Shown here in pieces: positions 1-11,520 of a stretch of DNA of 64,000 nucleotides. Source of the stretch: Zea mays. Lineage: Eukaryota; Streptophyta; Magnoliopsida; Poales; Poaceae. The position numbers and the translations under genes are program-made. The stretch covers positions 7,378,850 to 7,442,849 of the forward strand of contig NC_050102.1 in assembly GCF_902167145.1 (NCBI RefSeq), in the 5' to 3' direction. How positions within the stretch are numbered: position 1 is the stretch's first letter; every line of letters starts with the position of its first letter. A model generated the notes under the pieces. The model searched no databases. It was not told the origin of the DNA and saw only the letters and a list, made by a program, of their open reading frames with translations.

Positions 1-826
1 GGCAATGCTTGTCGCGTCGCCTTTTGGGCCGTTTTGTTCAGCCGTTTCGTTTTAATAGGTGACCGAGGTTTCTTTGTTGACCGATCACGTGGAACAGTCT
101 TTTTGCTATCATTTTTGGAGAGCAACTGATCAAAAGTAGGGTCGACTTTGATTAGCCGACTATATGTGCTTTGACCTTGCGTCTTTTTCCTTGCTTCGTG
201 TAGAGGCTGACGCCTTTGGTCATAGGTGGACTGTCCGGCTGAGTTAGTCGGACTGTTTGTCTGAGCACCAGACCGTCCGCACGTAGGTGCCGGACCATCT
301 GCGATGCTCGGGCTAGGCTGATGTGTTTGGTTCATTAATTGTGCCTGCCCCCGGTGTCTTCGGACCTTTTAGCCTTCTCGTCCGAAGCCTTTCGAGCAAT
401 CTCCTTTTGTGATATAATTGACATGCGAGGATCGCCAATGACGATGCCCTTGCCTTTGCCTTTATCGGCCATTTCGGGCCGAACCAAGACCTTTTTGCAT
501 GTGAGTTCTATTGTATTAACAGGAAAAGGTTGTGTGTCTACTTGCATCTCCTGAAAAGCCAATTGGCCCTCATTTATGGCCGATTGTATCTGTCGGCAAA
601 AACATTACAATCATTGGTGGCATGAGAAAAGGAATTATGCCACTTACAAGAAGCACGCCTCTTTAGTTCATCAGGAGGAGGAATAGTATGAGTTAATTTA
701 ATGTTGCCATTTTTAGTGACTCGTCAAATATTTTATCGCATTTGGCAACATTAAAAGTAAACTTAACTTCTTCTTGTCGATTCTTTCGAATCGACTGTAA
801 AGCAGAACATGCGAAAGGTTTAGCCT
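1..826 (-). pseudogene. G gag C-terminal half and linker
   Basis: Continuation of the G gag after the A insertion, read on the minus strand. A zinc-knuckle-like motif lies at about 650-602, spaced C-x2-H-x4-H-x4-C rather than the usual CCHC knuckle. An open stretch at 562-335 follows, containing a lysine-rich segment (MADKGKGKG). The remaining bases to position 1 read as a basic, low-complexity tail of the kind found before the protease domain. The open frame is interrupted, so this is a decayed copy. No protease or RT motif is present before the window edge. Confidence 0.6.
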
Positions 827-2120
827 TGAAAGGGAATTAGGCTTACACCTATTTTCCTAATTGATTTTGGTGGTTGAATTGCCCAACACAAATAATTGGA
901 CTAACTAGTTTGCTCTAGTCTATAAGTTATACAGGTGCCAAAGGTTCACAAAAAGCCAATAAAATGACCAAGAAAAGGGTTCAACAAAAAGAGCAAGGGA
1001 CAACCGAAGTGTGCCCTGGTCTAGCACACCGGACTGTCCGGTGTGCCACCGGACAGTGTCCGGTGCACCAGGGGACTCCAAGCTAAACTTCGCACCTTCG
1101 GGAATTCTCAGAAGCGCTTCGCTATAATTCACCGGACTGTCCGGTGCACCACCGAACAGTGTCCGGTGCTCCAGAGGAGAGCGACTCTGAACTCGCCAGC
1201 TTCGGGAATACGCTCCGCTATAATTCACCGGACATGTCCGGTGCACACCGGACTGTCCGGTGAGCCAGCAGAGCAACGACTACTACGCGCGCAATGGTCG
1301 ACTACAACACACTAAATGCGCGCCTGCGCGCGCAGAGGAGCAGTGCACGCGCGGGTGGCACACCGGACAGTCTACAGGACTTGTCCGGTGCGCCACCGGA
1401 CAGCCAGGCGGGCCCACAAGACAGAGCTCCAACGGTTGGAACCCAACGGCCAGGTGACGTGGCTGGCGCACCGGACAGTGTCCGGTGGCACACCGGACTG
1501 TCCGGTGCGCCATGCGACAGCGGCCTCCACCAAACGGCTAGTTTGGTGGTTGGGGTTATAAATACCCCCAACCACCCCACATTCAAGTCATCCAAGTTTT
1601 CACCTTCCAACTACTTACAAGAGCTCTAGCATTCAATTCTAGACACACCCAAGTGATCAAATCCTCTCCCAATTCCACACAAAGCTTTAGTGATTAGTGA
1701 GAGTGATTTGTTATGTTCTTTTGAGCTCTTGCGCTTGGATTACTTCTTTCTCTCATTCTTTCTTGCGATCAACTCAATTGTAACCGAGGCAAGAGACACC
1801 AATTGTGTGGTGATCCTTGCGGGGAAGTTTGATTCCCGTTTGATTGAGAAGAGAAGCTCACTCGGTCTGAGGGACCGTTTGAGAGAGGGAAAGGGTTGAA
1901 AGAGACCCGGTCTTTGTGACCACCTCAACGGGGAGTAGGTTTGCGAGAACCGAACCTCGGTAAAACAAATCCGCATGTCATACTTTTTATTCGCTTGCGA
2001 TTTGTTTTGCACCCTCTCTCTCGGACTCAATTATATTTCTAACGCTAACCCGGCTTGTAGTTGTGATTAAGTTTGTAAATTTCAGATTCGCCCTATTCAC
2101 CCCCCTCTAGGCGACTTTCA
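827..2120 (+). repeat. 5' LTR of element A
   Basis: 1,294-bp LTR starting TGAAAGGGAATTAGG and ending CTAGGCGACTTTCA. The central part carries many copies of CACCGGACTGTCCGGTG and variants (about 1,025-1,515), followed by a TATA box at 1,557-1,564. The 3' end of the LTR is the conserved CCCCCTCTAGGCGACTTTCA also seen, inverted, at the ends of elements C and D. Confidence 0.93.
1545..1576 (+). promoter_or_regulatory. LTR TATA box inside an inverted repeat
   Basis: TATAAATA at 1,557-1,564 lies in a 9-10-base loop between perfect 11-bp arms GGTGGTTGGGG (1,545-1,555) and CCCCAACCACC (1,566-1,576). The same arrangement is present in A's 3' LTR and in both LTRs of D and C, with one arm mismatch in C's right LTR. 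It is the probable core promoter of the element. Confidence 0.8.
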
Positions 2121-2122
2121 AT

Positions 2123-2134
2123 TGGTATCAGAGC
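2123..2134 (+). other. Primer-binding site of element A
   Basis: TGGTATCAGAGC starts two bases after the LTR. This is the standard plant Ty1/copia site complementary to initiator methionine tRNA. The gag ATG follows only 34 bases later. Confidence 0.92.
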
Positions 2135-2168
2135 CCGGTGCTTCATTAGAGCCTAACCGCTCGAAGTA

Positions 2169-4807
2169 ATGTCGGGAGATCGTGCCAAGAAGGAGATGGA
2201 AACCGGCGACAAGCCCACTAAAAGCCACGGGAAGGCTTCATCGGAAGAGTCCCGCAACAAAGGGAAGGGGAAGGAGAAGAAATCCTCTTCCCACAAGTCG
2301 CATCGGAGTGGTGATAAGAAAAAGAAGATGAGGAAGGTGGTCTACTACGAGACCGATACTTCATCACCTTCCACCTCCGGCTCCGACGCGCCATCCATTA
2401 CTTCTAAGCGCCATGAGTGCAAGAAGTTTAGTAAGATCCCCCTACGCTATCCTTGCATTCCTAAACATACGCCTTTACTTTCCGTCCCATTAGGCAAACC
2501 ACCAACGTTTGATGGTGAAGATTATGCTAGGTGGAGTGATTTAATGCGATTTCACCTAACCTCACTCCACAAAAGTATATGGGACGTTGTTGAGTTTGGT
2601 GTACAGGTACCATCAGTAGGGGATGAAGATTATGATGAGGACGAAGTGGCCCAAATTCAACACTTCAACTCCCAAGCCTCAACTATACTCCTCGCATCTC
2701 TAAGTCGAGAGGAGTATAATAAGGTGCAAGGGTTGAAAGGTGCTAAAGAAATTTGGGACACGCTAAAGACCGCGCACGAAGGAGACGAGGTGACCAAGAT
2801 CACCAAGCGGGAAAAGATCGAGGGGGAGCTCGGTCGCTTCCGACTTCGCCAAGGAGAGGAGCCACAAGACATGTACAACCGGCTCAAAACCTTGGTGAAC
2901 CAAGTGCGCAACCTCGAGAGCAAAAAATGGGATGACCACGAAATGGTTAAGGTTATTCTAAGATCACTTGTTTTCCTTAACCCTACTCAAGTTCAATTAA
3001 TTCGTGGCAATCCTAGATATACACTAATGACTCCCGAGGAAGTAATCGGGAATTTTGTGAGCTTTGAATTAATGATCAAAGGCTCAAAGAAGATCAACGA
3101 GCTTGACGGCCCCTCCACGTCCGAAGCACAACCGGTCGCATTCAAGGCGACGGAAGAAAAGAAGGAGGAATCTACTCCAAGTCGAACACCCATCGACGCC
3201 TCCAAGCTCGACAACGAGGAGATGGCGCTCATCATCAAGAGCTTCCGTCAAATCCTCAAGCAAAGGAGGGGGAAAGATTACAAGCCCCGCTCCAAGAAAG
3301 TTTGCTACAAGTGTGGTAAGCCCGGTCACTTTATAGCAAAATGTCCTATTTCTAGTGACAGTGACAGGGGCGACGACAAGAAGGGGAGAAGAAAGGAGAA
3401 TAAGAAGTACTACAAGAAGAAGGGCGGCGATGCTCATGTTTGCCGGGAATGGGACTCCGACGAGAGCTCCACCGACTCCTCCTCCGACGAGGACGCCGCA
3501 AACATCACCGTCACCAAGGGACTTCTCTTCCCCAACGTCGGCCACAAGTGCCTCATGGCAAAGGATGGCAAAAGGAAGAAGGTAAAATCAAGATCCTCCA
3601 CCAAATATGAAACCTCTAGTGATGAGGATAATGCTAGTAATGAGGAGGATAACTTACACATTCTTTTTTGCCAACTTAAACATGCAACAAAAAGAAAAAT
3701 TAAATGAATTGATTAGTGCTATTCATGAGAAGGATGATCTCTTGGACACCCAAGAGGACTTCCTTATTAAAGAAAACAAAAAACATGTTAAGGTTAAAAA
3801 TGCTTATGCTCTAGAAGTAGAAAAATGTGAAAAATTATCTAGTGAGCTAAGCACTTGCCATGAGACTATAGACAACCTTAGAAATGAGAATGCTAATTTG
3901 TTAGCTAAGGTTGATTCAAATGTTTGTGATGTTTCAATTCCCAATCTTAGAAATGATAATGATGATTTGCTTGCTAAGATTGAAGAATTAAACATTTCTC
4001 TTGCTAGCCTTAGGATTGAGAATGAAAAATTGCTTGCTAAGGCTAAAGAACTAGATGTTTGCAATGTTACAATTTCCGATCTTAGAGATAAAAATGATAT
4101 ATTGCGTGCTAAGATCGTTGAACTTAATTCTTGCAAACCCTCTACATCTACCACTGAGCATGTCATTATTTGCACTAGATGTAGAGATGTTGATGTTAAT
4201 GCTATACATGATCACCTTTCCATGATTAAACAACAATGATCATATAGCTAAATTAGATGCTAAAATTGCCGAGCATGAACTAGAAAATGAAAAATTTAAG
4301 TTTCCTCGTAGTATGCTTTATAATGGGAGACGCCCTGGCATTAAGGATGGCATTGGCTTCCAACAGGGAGGCAATGTCAAACTTAATGCCCCTCCTAAGA
4401 AATTGTCCAACTTTGTTAAGGGCAAGGCTCCCATGCCTCAGGATAACGAGGGTTACATTTTGTACCCTACCGACTATCCTGAGAGCAAAATTAGGAGAAT
4501 TCATTCTAGGAAGTCTCACTCTGGCCCTAATCATGCTTTTATGTATAAGGGTGAGACATCTAGCTCTAGGCAATCAACCCGTGCTAAATTGCCTAAGAAG
4601 AAAACTCCTAGTGCATCAAATGATCATGACATTTCCTTTAAAATTTTTGATGCATCCTATGTTTTAACTAACAAATCCGGCAAGGTAGTTGCCAAGTATG
4701 TTGGGGGCAAGCACAAGGGGTCAAAGACTTGTGTTTGGGTACCCAAAGTTCTTGTGTCTAATGCCAAAGGACCCAAAACCATTTGGGTACCTAAAGTCAA
4801 GAACTAA
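2169..4807 (+). pseudogene. gag: Element A gag, frameshifted
   Basis: Capsid/nucleocapsid protein of a Sirevirus. The ATG at 2,169 (MSGDRAKKEM) opens a Lys/Ser-rich N-terminus, a retrotransposon gag domain, and a CCHC knuckle (CYKCGKPGHFIAKC) at about 3,303-3,345. An Asp/Ser-rich acidic stretch follows, then a long heptad-like coiled coil and a basic C-terminus ending WVPKVKN. Against element D the frame breaks twice: a T-run one base longer near 3,665, and loss of two A residues near 4,232. Neither break disturbs the downstream pol. Extended Gag with a coiled coil is typical of this genus. Confidence 0.88.
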
Positions 4808-4808
4808 A

Positions 4809-7728
4809 CTTGTTTTGGAGGTTTATGCATCCGGGGGCTCAAGTTGGATCATCGACAGCGGGTGCACAAACCACATGACAGGAGAGAAAAAGATGTTCTC
4901 CTCCTACGAGAAAAACCAAGATCCCCAACGAGCTATCACATTCGGGGATGGAAACCAAGGTTTGGTCAAAGGATTGGGTAAAATTGCTATATCCCCTGAC
5001 CATTCAATTTCCAATGTTTTTCTTGTAGATTCCCTAGATTACAATTTGCTTTCCGTTTCTCAATTATGTCAAATGGGCTACAACTGTCTATTTACTGATG
5101 TAGGTGTCACTGTCTTTAGAAGAAGTGATGATTCAATAGCATTTAAGGGAGTGCTAGAAGGTCAGCTATACTTGGTAGATTTTGTTAGAGCTGAACTCGA
5201 CACTTGCTTAATTGCTAAGACTAACATGGGTTGGCTCTGGCACCGCCGACTAGCCCATGTTGGGATGAAAAATCTTCATAAGCTTCTAAAGGGGGAGCAC
5301 ATTTTAGGATTAACAAATGTTCATTTTGAGAAAGACAGGATTTGTAGCGCATGCCAAGCAGGGAAGCAAGTTGGTGCTCATCATCCACACAAGAACATCA
5401 TGACGACTCACAGGCCACTGGAGCTCCTACACATGGATCTATTCGGCCCGATAGCTTACATAAGCATCGGCGGGAGTAAGTACTGTCTAGTTATTGTGGA
5501 TGATTATTCTCGCTTCACTTGAGTGTTCTTTTTGCAGGAAAAATCTCATACCCAAGAAACTTTAAAAGGATTCTTAAGACGGGCTCAAAATGAGTTCGGC
5601 TTAAGGATCAAGAAAATTAGAAGCGACAACGGGACAGAGTTCAAGAACTCACAAATCGAAGGCTTCCTTGACGAGGAGGGCATCAAGCATGAGTTCTCTT
5701 CTCCCTACACGCCACAACAAAATGGTGTAGTGGAAGGAAGAATAGAACTCTTTTGGACATGGCAAGAACCATGCTTGATGAATACAAGACTTCGGATCGG
5801 TTTTGGGCCGAGGCAGTCAACACCGCCTGCTACGCCATTAACCGGTTGTATCTACACCGAATCCTCAAGAAGACATCATACGAACTCCTAACCGGTAAAA
5901 AGCCCAATATTTCATATTTTAGAGTCTTTGGTAGCAAATGTTTTATTCTTGTTAAAAGAGGTAGAAAATCTAAATTTGCTCCTAAGACTGTAGAAGGCTT
6001 TTTACTAGGATATGATTCAAACACAAGGGCATATAGAGTCTTTAACAAGTCCACTGGACAAGTTGAAGTTTCTTGTGACGTTGTGTTTGATGAGACTAAC
6101 GGCTCTCAAGTAGAGCAAGTTGATCTTGATGAGATAGGTGATGAAGAGGCTCCGTGCATCGCGCTAAGGAACATGTCCATTGGGGATGTGTGTCCTAAGG
6201 AATCCGAAGAGCCTCCAAATGCACAAGATCAACCATCCTCCTCCACGCAAGCATCTTCACCAACTCAAAATGAGGATGAGGCTCAAGTTGATGAAGTAGA
6301 AGATCAAAGAGATGAGCCACCTCAAGATAACGGCAATGATCAAGGGGGAGATGCAAATGATCAAGACAAGGAGGATGAAGAAGCAAGACCGCCACACCCA
6401 AGAGTCCACCAAGCAATCCAACGAGATCACCCCGTCAACACCATCCTCGGCGACATTCATAAGGGGGTAACCACTAGATCTCGTGTTGCACATTTTTGTG
6501 AGCATTACTCTTTTGTTTCCTCTATTGAGCCACACAGGGTAGAGGAAGCGCTACAAGATTCGGATTGGGTGGTGGCGATGCAAGAGGAGCTCAACAACTT
6601 CACTAGGAACGAGGTATGGCATTTGGTTCCACGTCCTAATCAAAATGTTGTGGGAACCAAGTGGGTGTTCCGTAACAAGCAAGACGAGCATGGTGTGGTG
6701 ACAAGGAACAAAGCCCGACTTGTGGCCAAGGGATATTCACAAGTCGAAGGTTTGGATTTCGGTGAAACCTATGCACCCGTAGCTAGGCTTGAGTCAATTC
6801 GTATATTATTAGCCTATGCTACTTACCATGGCTTCAAGCTTTACCAAATGGACGTGAAGAGTGCCTTCCTCAATGGACCAATCAAGGAAGAGGTCTATGT
6901 TGAGCAACCTCCCGGCTTTGAAGATAGTGAGTACCCTGACCATGTTTACAAACTCTCTAAGGCGCTTTATGGGCTTAAGCAAGCCCCAAGAGCATGGTAT
7001 GAATGCCTTAGAGATTTCCTTATCACTAATGGATTCAAAGTCGGAAAGGCCGATCCTACACTCTTTACCAAAACACTTGAAAATGATTTGTTTGTATGCC
7101 AAATTTATGTTGATGATATTATATTTGGGTCTACTAACAAATCTACATGTGAAGAGTTTAGTAGGATCATGACACAGAAATTCGAGATGTCAATGATGGG
7201 GGAGTTGAAGTACTTCCTGGGTTTTCAAGTGAAGCAACTCCAAGAGGGCACCTTCATTAGCCAAACGAAGTATATTCAAGACATTCTAAACAAGTTTGGG
7301 ATGAAGGATGCCAAGCCCATCAAGACACCCATGGGAACAAATGGGCATCTCGACCTCGACATGGAAGGTAAATCCGTCGATCAAAAGGTATACCGGTCGA
7401 TGATAGTCTCTTTACTCTATTTATGTGCATCTCGACCGGATATTATGCTTTCCGTATGCATGTGTGCAAGATTCCAAGCCGACCCTAAGGAAGCTCACCT
7501 TACGGCCGTAAAACGAATCTTGAGATATTTGGCTTATACTCCTAAGTTTGGGCTTTGGTATCCCAGGGGATCCACATTTGATTTAATTGGTTATTCGGAT
7601 GCCGATTGGGCGGGGTGTAAAATCAATAGAAAGAGCACATCGGGGACTTGCCAGTTCTTGGAAAGATCCTTGGTGTCTTGGGCTTCAAAGAAGCAAAATT
7701 CCATAGCTCTTCTACCGCCGAAGCCGAG
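4809..7728 (+). pseudogene. pol: Element A pol, 5' part: protease, integrase, RT, start of RNase H
   Basis: The copia-order polyprotein lies in the +1 frame relative to gag. Protease motif WIIDSG is at about 4,846-4,863. The integrase zinc finger (H..H, then CSAC) and catalytic region (MDLFGP, RSDNGTEF, GVVE) span about 5,220-5,740. RT runs from about 6,560 with YVDDIIFG near 7,107, and RNase H begins at SDADWAGC (about 7,597). Defects are a TGG-to-TGA stop at 5,520 and a one-base loss near 5,735 that shifts frame in the integrase. The coding sequence is cut at 7,728 by B and resumes at 19,713. Confidence 0.9.
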
Positions 7729-9413
7729 TGTCGGCGTTTCGAGACAGGGGGGTCCCTAAGCCGACGAGTGAGTGTGCTGCGTGCCCTAGCCCAGATGGGT
7801 CGAGCGCGTGGGCGAGCGCGAAGGGGGGAGAGGCGAGGTGGCCGGAGTCGGGCGTGAGAGAGGTGGAAGTCCCGCGGCCTTCGTGTTCGTCCCGCGCCCA
7901 GGTCGGGTGCGCTTGCAGTAGGGGGGTTACAAGCGTCCACGCGGGTGAGGGAAGCGAGCGGCCCCAAGAGAGCGCCTGTCCCGTCCTCGGTCCCGCGCGG
8001 CCAACCTTCTCTAAGAAGGCCCTGGTCCTCCCTTTTATAGTCGTAAGGAGAGGATCCAGGTGTACAATGGGGGGTGTAGCAGAGTGCTACGTGTCTAGCG
8101 GAGAGAGAGCTAGCGCCCTAGGTACATGCCAATGTGGCAGCCGGAGAGGTCTTGGCACCTTGCTGGCGTGATGTCGTGGCTGTCGGAGGTGCGACGGAGC
8201 CTGGCGGAGGGACAGCTGTTGGAGCGGTCGAGTCCTTGCTGACGTCGCCCTGCTTCCGTAAGAGAGCTGGGGGCCACCGTCGTCACAGAGCTTGTGGAGC
8301 GCCATCATTGCCCATCCGGCGGAGCTGGCCGGATGGGACGCCGGTCTTGTTCTCCGTGACCCGAGTCGATTCGGGGTAGGACGATGATGGCGCTCTCTGT
8401 TGACGTGGCGGGTCTGTGCCCTAGGCAGGGTGACGTGGGGGCTCCTCCGAAGCCGAGGTTGAGTCTGTCTTCTGTTGCCGAGGCCGAGTCCGAGCCATGG
8501 GGTCGGGCGAGGCGGAGGTCGTTCGGCCGAGGCCAGGGCGGAGTCCGAGCCCTGGGGTCGGGCGAGGTGGAGTTTCGTCGTCTTCCGGGTCTTAGCCCGA
8601 GTCCGAGCCCTGGGGTCGGGCGGAGCGGAGTTCGCCGTCTTCCGGGTCTTAGCCCGAGTCCGAGCCCTGGGGTCGGGCGGAGCGGAGTTCGCCGTCTTCC
8701 GGGTCTTAGCCCGAGTCCGAGCCCTGGGGTCGGGCGGAGCGGAGTTCGCCGTCTTCCGGGTCTTAGCCCGAGTCCGAGCCCTGGGGTCGGGCGGAGCGGA
8801 GTTTGCCGTCTTCCGGGTCTTAGCCCGAGTCCGAGCCCTGGGGTCGGGCGGAGCGGAGTTCGTCGTCTTCCGGGTCTTAGCCCGAGTCTGAGCCCTGGGG
8901 TCGGGCGGAGCAGAGTTCGTCGTGGCGCCTTTGGCAAGGCCTGACTGTCTGTCAGACTCACTCTGTCGAGTGGCACCGCAGTCGGAGTGGCGCAGGCGGC
9001 GCTGTCCTTCTGTCAGACTGGTCAGTGGAGCGGTGGAGTGACGGCGGTCACTTCGGCTCTGCCGGGGGGCGCGTGTCAGGATAAAGGTGTCAGGCCACCT
9101 TTGCGTTAAATGCTCCTGCAACTTGGTCAGTCGGTGTGGCGATTTAGTCAGGGTTGCTTCTGAGCGAAGCCAAGGCCTCGGGCGAGCCGGTGATGTGTCC
9201 GCCGTAAAAAGGGGGGCCTCGGGCGAGACGGAAGTCTCTCGAGGTCGGCTGCCCTTGGCCGAGGCTAGGCTCGGGTGAAGCGTGATCGAGTCACTCGTGT
9301 GGACTGATCCCTGACTTAATCGTACCCATCAGGCCTTTGCAGCTTTATGCTAATGGGGGTTACCAGCTGAGAATTAGGCGTCTTGAGGGTACCCCTAATT
9401 ATGGTCCCCGACA
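7729..9413 (-). repeat. 3' LTR of element B
   Basis: 1,685-bp LTR, 56 bp longer than its partner. One extra 57-bp internal repeat unit less a one-base G-run difference explains the length. A TATAAAAG box (minus strand) lies at 8,039-8,032. The sequence is GC-rich and repeat-rich, so several long open frames appear on both strands without being genes. Confidence 0.92.
8581..8922 (-). repeat. 57-bp tandem repeat in B 3' LTR, six units
   Basis: Units start at 8,581, 8,638, 8,695, 8,752, 8,809 and 8,866, each beginning TCTTCCGGGTCTTAGCCC on the plus strand. Spacing is exactly 57 bases, which is 19 codons, so every frame that lacks a stop in one unit stays open across the whole array. The 5' LTR has five units (18,931-19,215). 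It is not CRISPR: there are no spacers and the units are contiguous. Confidence 0.93.
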
Positions 9414-10150
9414 GTAGCCCCCGAGCCTCGAAGGGAGTGTTAGCACTCGCTTGGAGGCTTTCGTCGCACTTTTTTGCAAGGGGACCAGCCTTTCTCGGTT
9501 GCATTTTGTTCCGGTGGGTGCGCGCGAGCGCACCCGCCGGGTGTAGCCCCCGAGGCCTCGGAGGAGTGGTTACACTCCTTCGAGGTCTTAATACCTTGCG
9601 TAATGCTTCGGCTGGTCTGGTCGTTCCCTCATGCGAACTGGCCGTAGCCCGGGTGCACGGTCGGGGCCCAAGCTCTCGGGCTGGTATGTTGACGCTGTCA
9701 ACGGTTTGGCCGGAGCCGGTTTTTGCGAGAGCAGCCCCCGAGCCTCTGCACAGGGCGAGAGGACGATCAGGGACAGACTCGGCTTTTTTACATACGCCCC
9801 TACGTCGCCTTTCCGCAAGGAGGAGGGGGGGAGAGCGCCATGTTACCCTCGATGGGCACCGAACATGGTGTCTCCGGTGAGCTGCAAGCGGGTAATCCGA
9901 GTGGACGTCCGTGCCCCGTTCGTTGGGGGTCGGCTAGGGGCCCAGAGGCACGCCCAAAAGTACCTGCGGGTGATTTGCCGGACCCAGTCCCCTGGCGACG
10001 GTGTCCGAGGGCTCGATGCCTCCCTCCGATGGGATTCCGTTACAAGATCGTTCCCACTGGTCTCGGAAATGTCCTAGGGTACCTCGGGAGCGTAGCCCGA
10101 GCCTCGGTTATGTATCGAACGTACCCCTGGTCATCCCTCGCTCGGTGTCT

Positions 10151-10356
10151 GAGGCGACTGTGAACCCTTCGGGGGCCAGCCTTCGAACCCCTGATCAGTA
10201 ATGGGCGCGGAGCCCGAGTAGCCTGAGGCGGCCATGGAACCCTTCGGGGGGCTGGCCTTCGAACCCCTGACCAGTAGTGGGTGTCGGGCCCACGCGATCT
10301 GAGGCGACTGTTGAACCCTTCAGAGGGCCAGTCTTCGAACCCCTGATCAGTAGGGG
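10151..10356. repeat. ~75-bp tandem repeat, three units
   Basis: Units start at 10,151, 10,225 and 10,301 with GAGGCGrCyr, and each contains CTTCGAACCCCTGAyCAGTA. Spacing is 74 and 76 bp. The array lies within B's non-coding region. Confidence 0.8.
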
Positions 10357-10991
10357 GGCTCGGAGCCCGGTTCCTTCGCGGAGAAGGGTCCCTTTCGGGG
10401 TATCCCCTTTCCCGGTCCCTGTTGCAAGAGATAGAGAAAGAGGAAAAAGGAAAAGGATACGAAATCGAACGACGTGGCGTACCTTTTCTGACGCGGTTAT
10501 TACGGCGAAGGTGAAGCGTCGCGCGCTCCTCCCGTCAGAGGCGCCGCCTGTCCCGCCGCGGAGTTAATGCGACGGGGCGAGTGGTTGGCGGGGCGGCCGT
10601 TGCGCGTGCGCGATCCGTTCGAGGAACGGGTCACGGGTGCACCGTCTTCACGCCGTGGGAGGAGGCTCTCTTGCTGTCCCAGGATGAGACGTGAGCCTGG
10701 CTGACGACGTGACTGCTGCGCCCGCCCGCCTGCCACCGCCATTACTGCCGGCCCACTTTCGGTCGCTTTGACCAACGCGCCAGGCTGGCGCTGCTGGGTC
10801 GCCTCGAGTCGCGGCATAGGCTCCGCAACCGAAGAGGCGCGACCAGAAAAACACACCCTCGTCTTGTAGCGTGTGCCTTCTGCGGCCGCCGAGGCCAGAA
10901 AAACACACCCTCGCCGTGCTTGCGAAGCTGCGTCTTTTTTCCTCTTGTTTCGAGCATCTGGACTCTCTGTCGGTAACAGGGATGTTTGTGT

Positions 10992-11305
10992 GAGCGAGAG
11001 TTGCTTCTCGCGGAAGGGACGAGTGAGGTATCCGTATCCCAGAGGCGTGGGAATCCCTCGGCTCGGTCGGCCTTGCCGCTTACGCGTACTTTCACCCGTC
11101 CATGAGGCCCTGTCCCCGACTTAGTCGAGAAAGCTTGAAGGACTGCTTCGGCAGGAGAGCTTCCGAACGTGAAGACTTGTTCGGTCCACGGAGTCGCTTT
11201 ATCCGAGCGCGAGTTACTTCTCGCAGAAGGTGATGAGTGAGGTATCCGTATCCCGGAGGCGTAGGAGTCCCTCGGCTCGGTCAGCCTTAGCTGCTTACGT
11301 GTACT
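10992..11305. repeat. Pair of ~100-bp direct repeats
   Basis: 10,992-11,090 and 11,205-11,305 share GAGCG(A/C)GAGTT(G/A)CTTCTCGC and GTGAGGTATCCGTATCCC, with scattered substitutions and small indels. They lie within B's non-coding region. Confidence 0.75.
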
Positions 11306-11520
11306 CCGTCGTTTCCAGGATCCGCTTTCCGAAGTAGTCAAGAAGCACGAAAGTAATCCTGCTGAAAAGAGATCCTTTTTCGAGGAAAAATTCGACGCAG
11401 AGGGGGTCTCCCCCCTTTTAGCCCCCGAGGGAGGGTCGGGCTTTGCCGAGGCTAGGCCGACCCTTCCTTGACGACTAAACTTTGCGTAGGTGCGAGGTAT
11501 ATGAACAACTTGGAAACATC

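Larger units (their letters stand above)
9414..11520 (-). other. B non-coding region between pol and 3' LTR
   Basis: About 2.1 kb with no credible coding sequence, lying downstream of pol on the minus strand. It contains three tandem ~75-bp units and a separate pair of ~100-bp direct repeats. The bases next to the LTR read on the minus strand as a G-rich tract (CTCGGGGGCTAC), a plausible polypurine tract. Tat-lineage elements are known to carry extra sequence here, sometimes with an additional ORF. I do not see one. Confidence 0.6.

Noticed and set aside
1043..1629. Many short overlapping ORFs in Sirevirus LTRs on both strands
   Set aside because: They arise from CCGGAC palindromes and recur in every LTR; none has a consistent start or domain.
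8581..8922. Regular repeat array that could suggest a CRISPR locus
   Set aside because: Units are contiguous with no unique spacers, lie in an LTR, and are duplicated in the partner LTR; the genome is a plant genome.
8087..9121. 344-codon minus-strand frame with 19-residue repeats, and similar frames in both B LTRs
   Set aside because: Produced by the 57-bp LTR array, which keeps several frames open; no start context, domain or non-repeat conservation.
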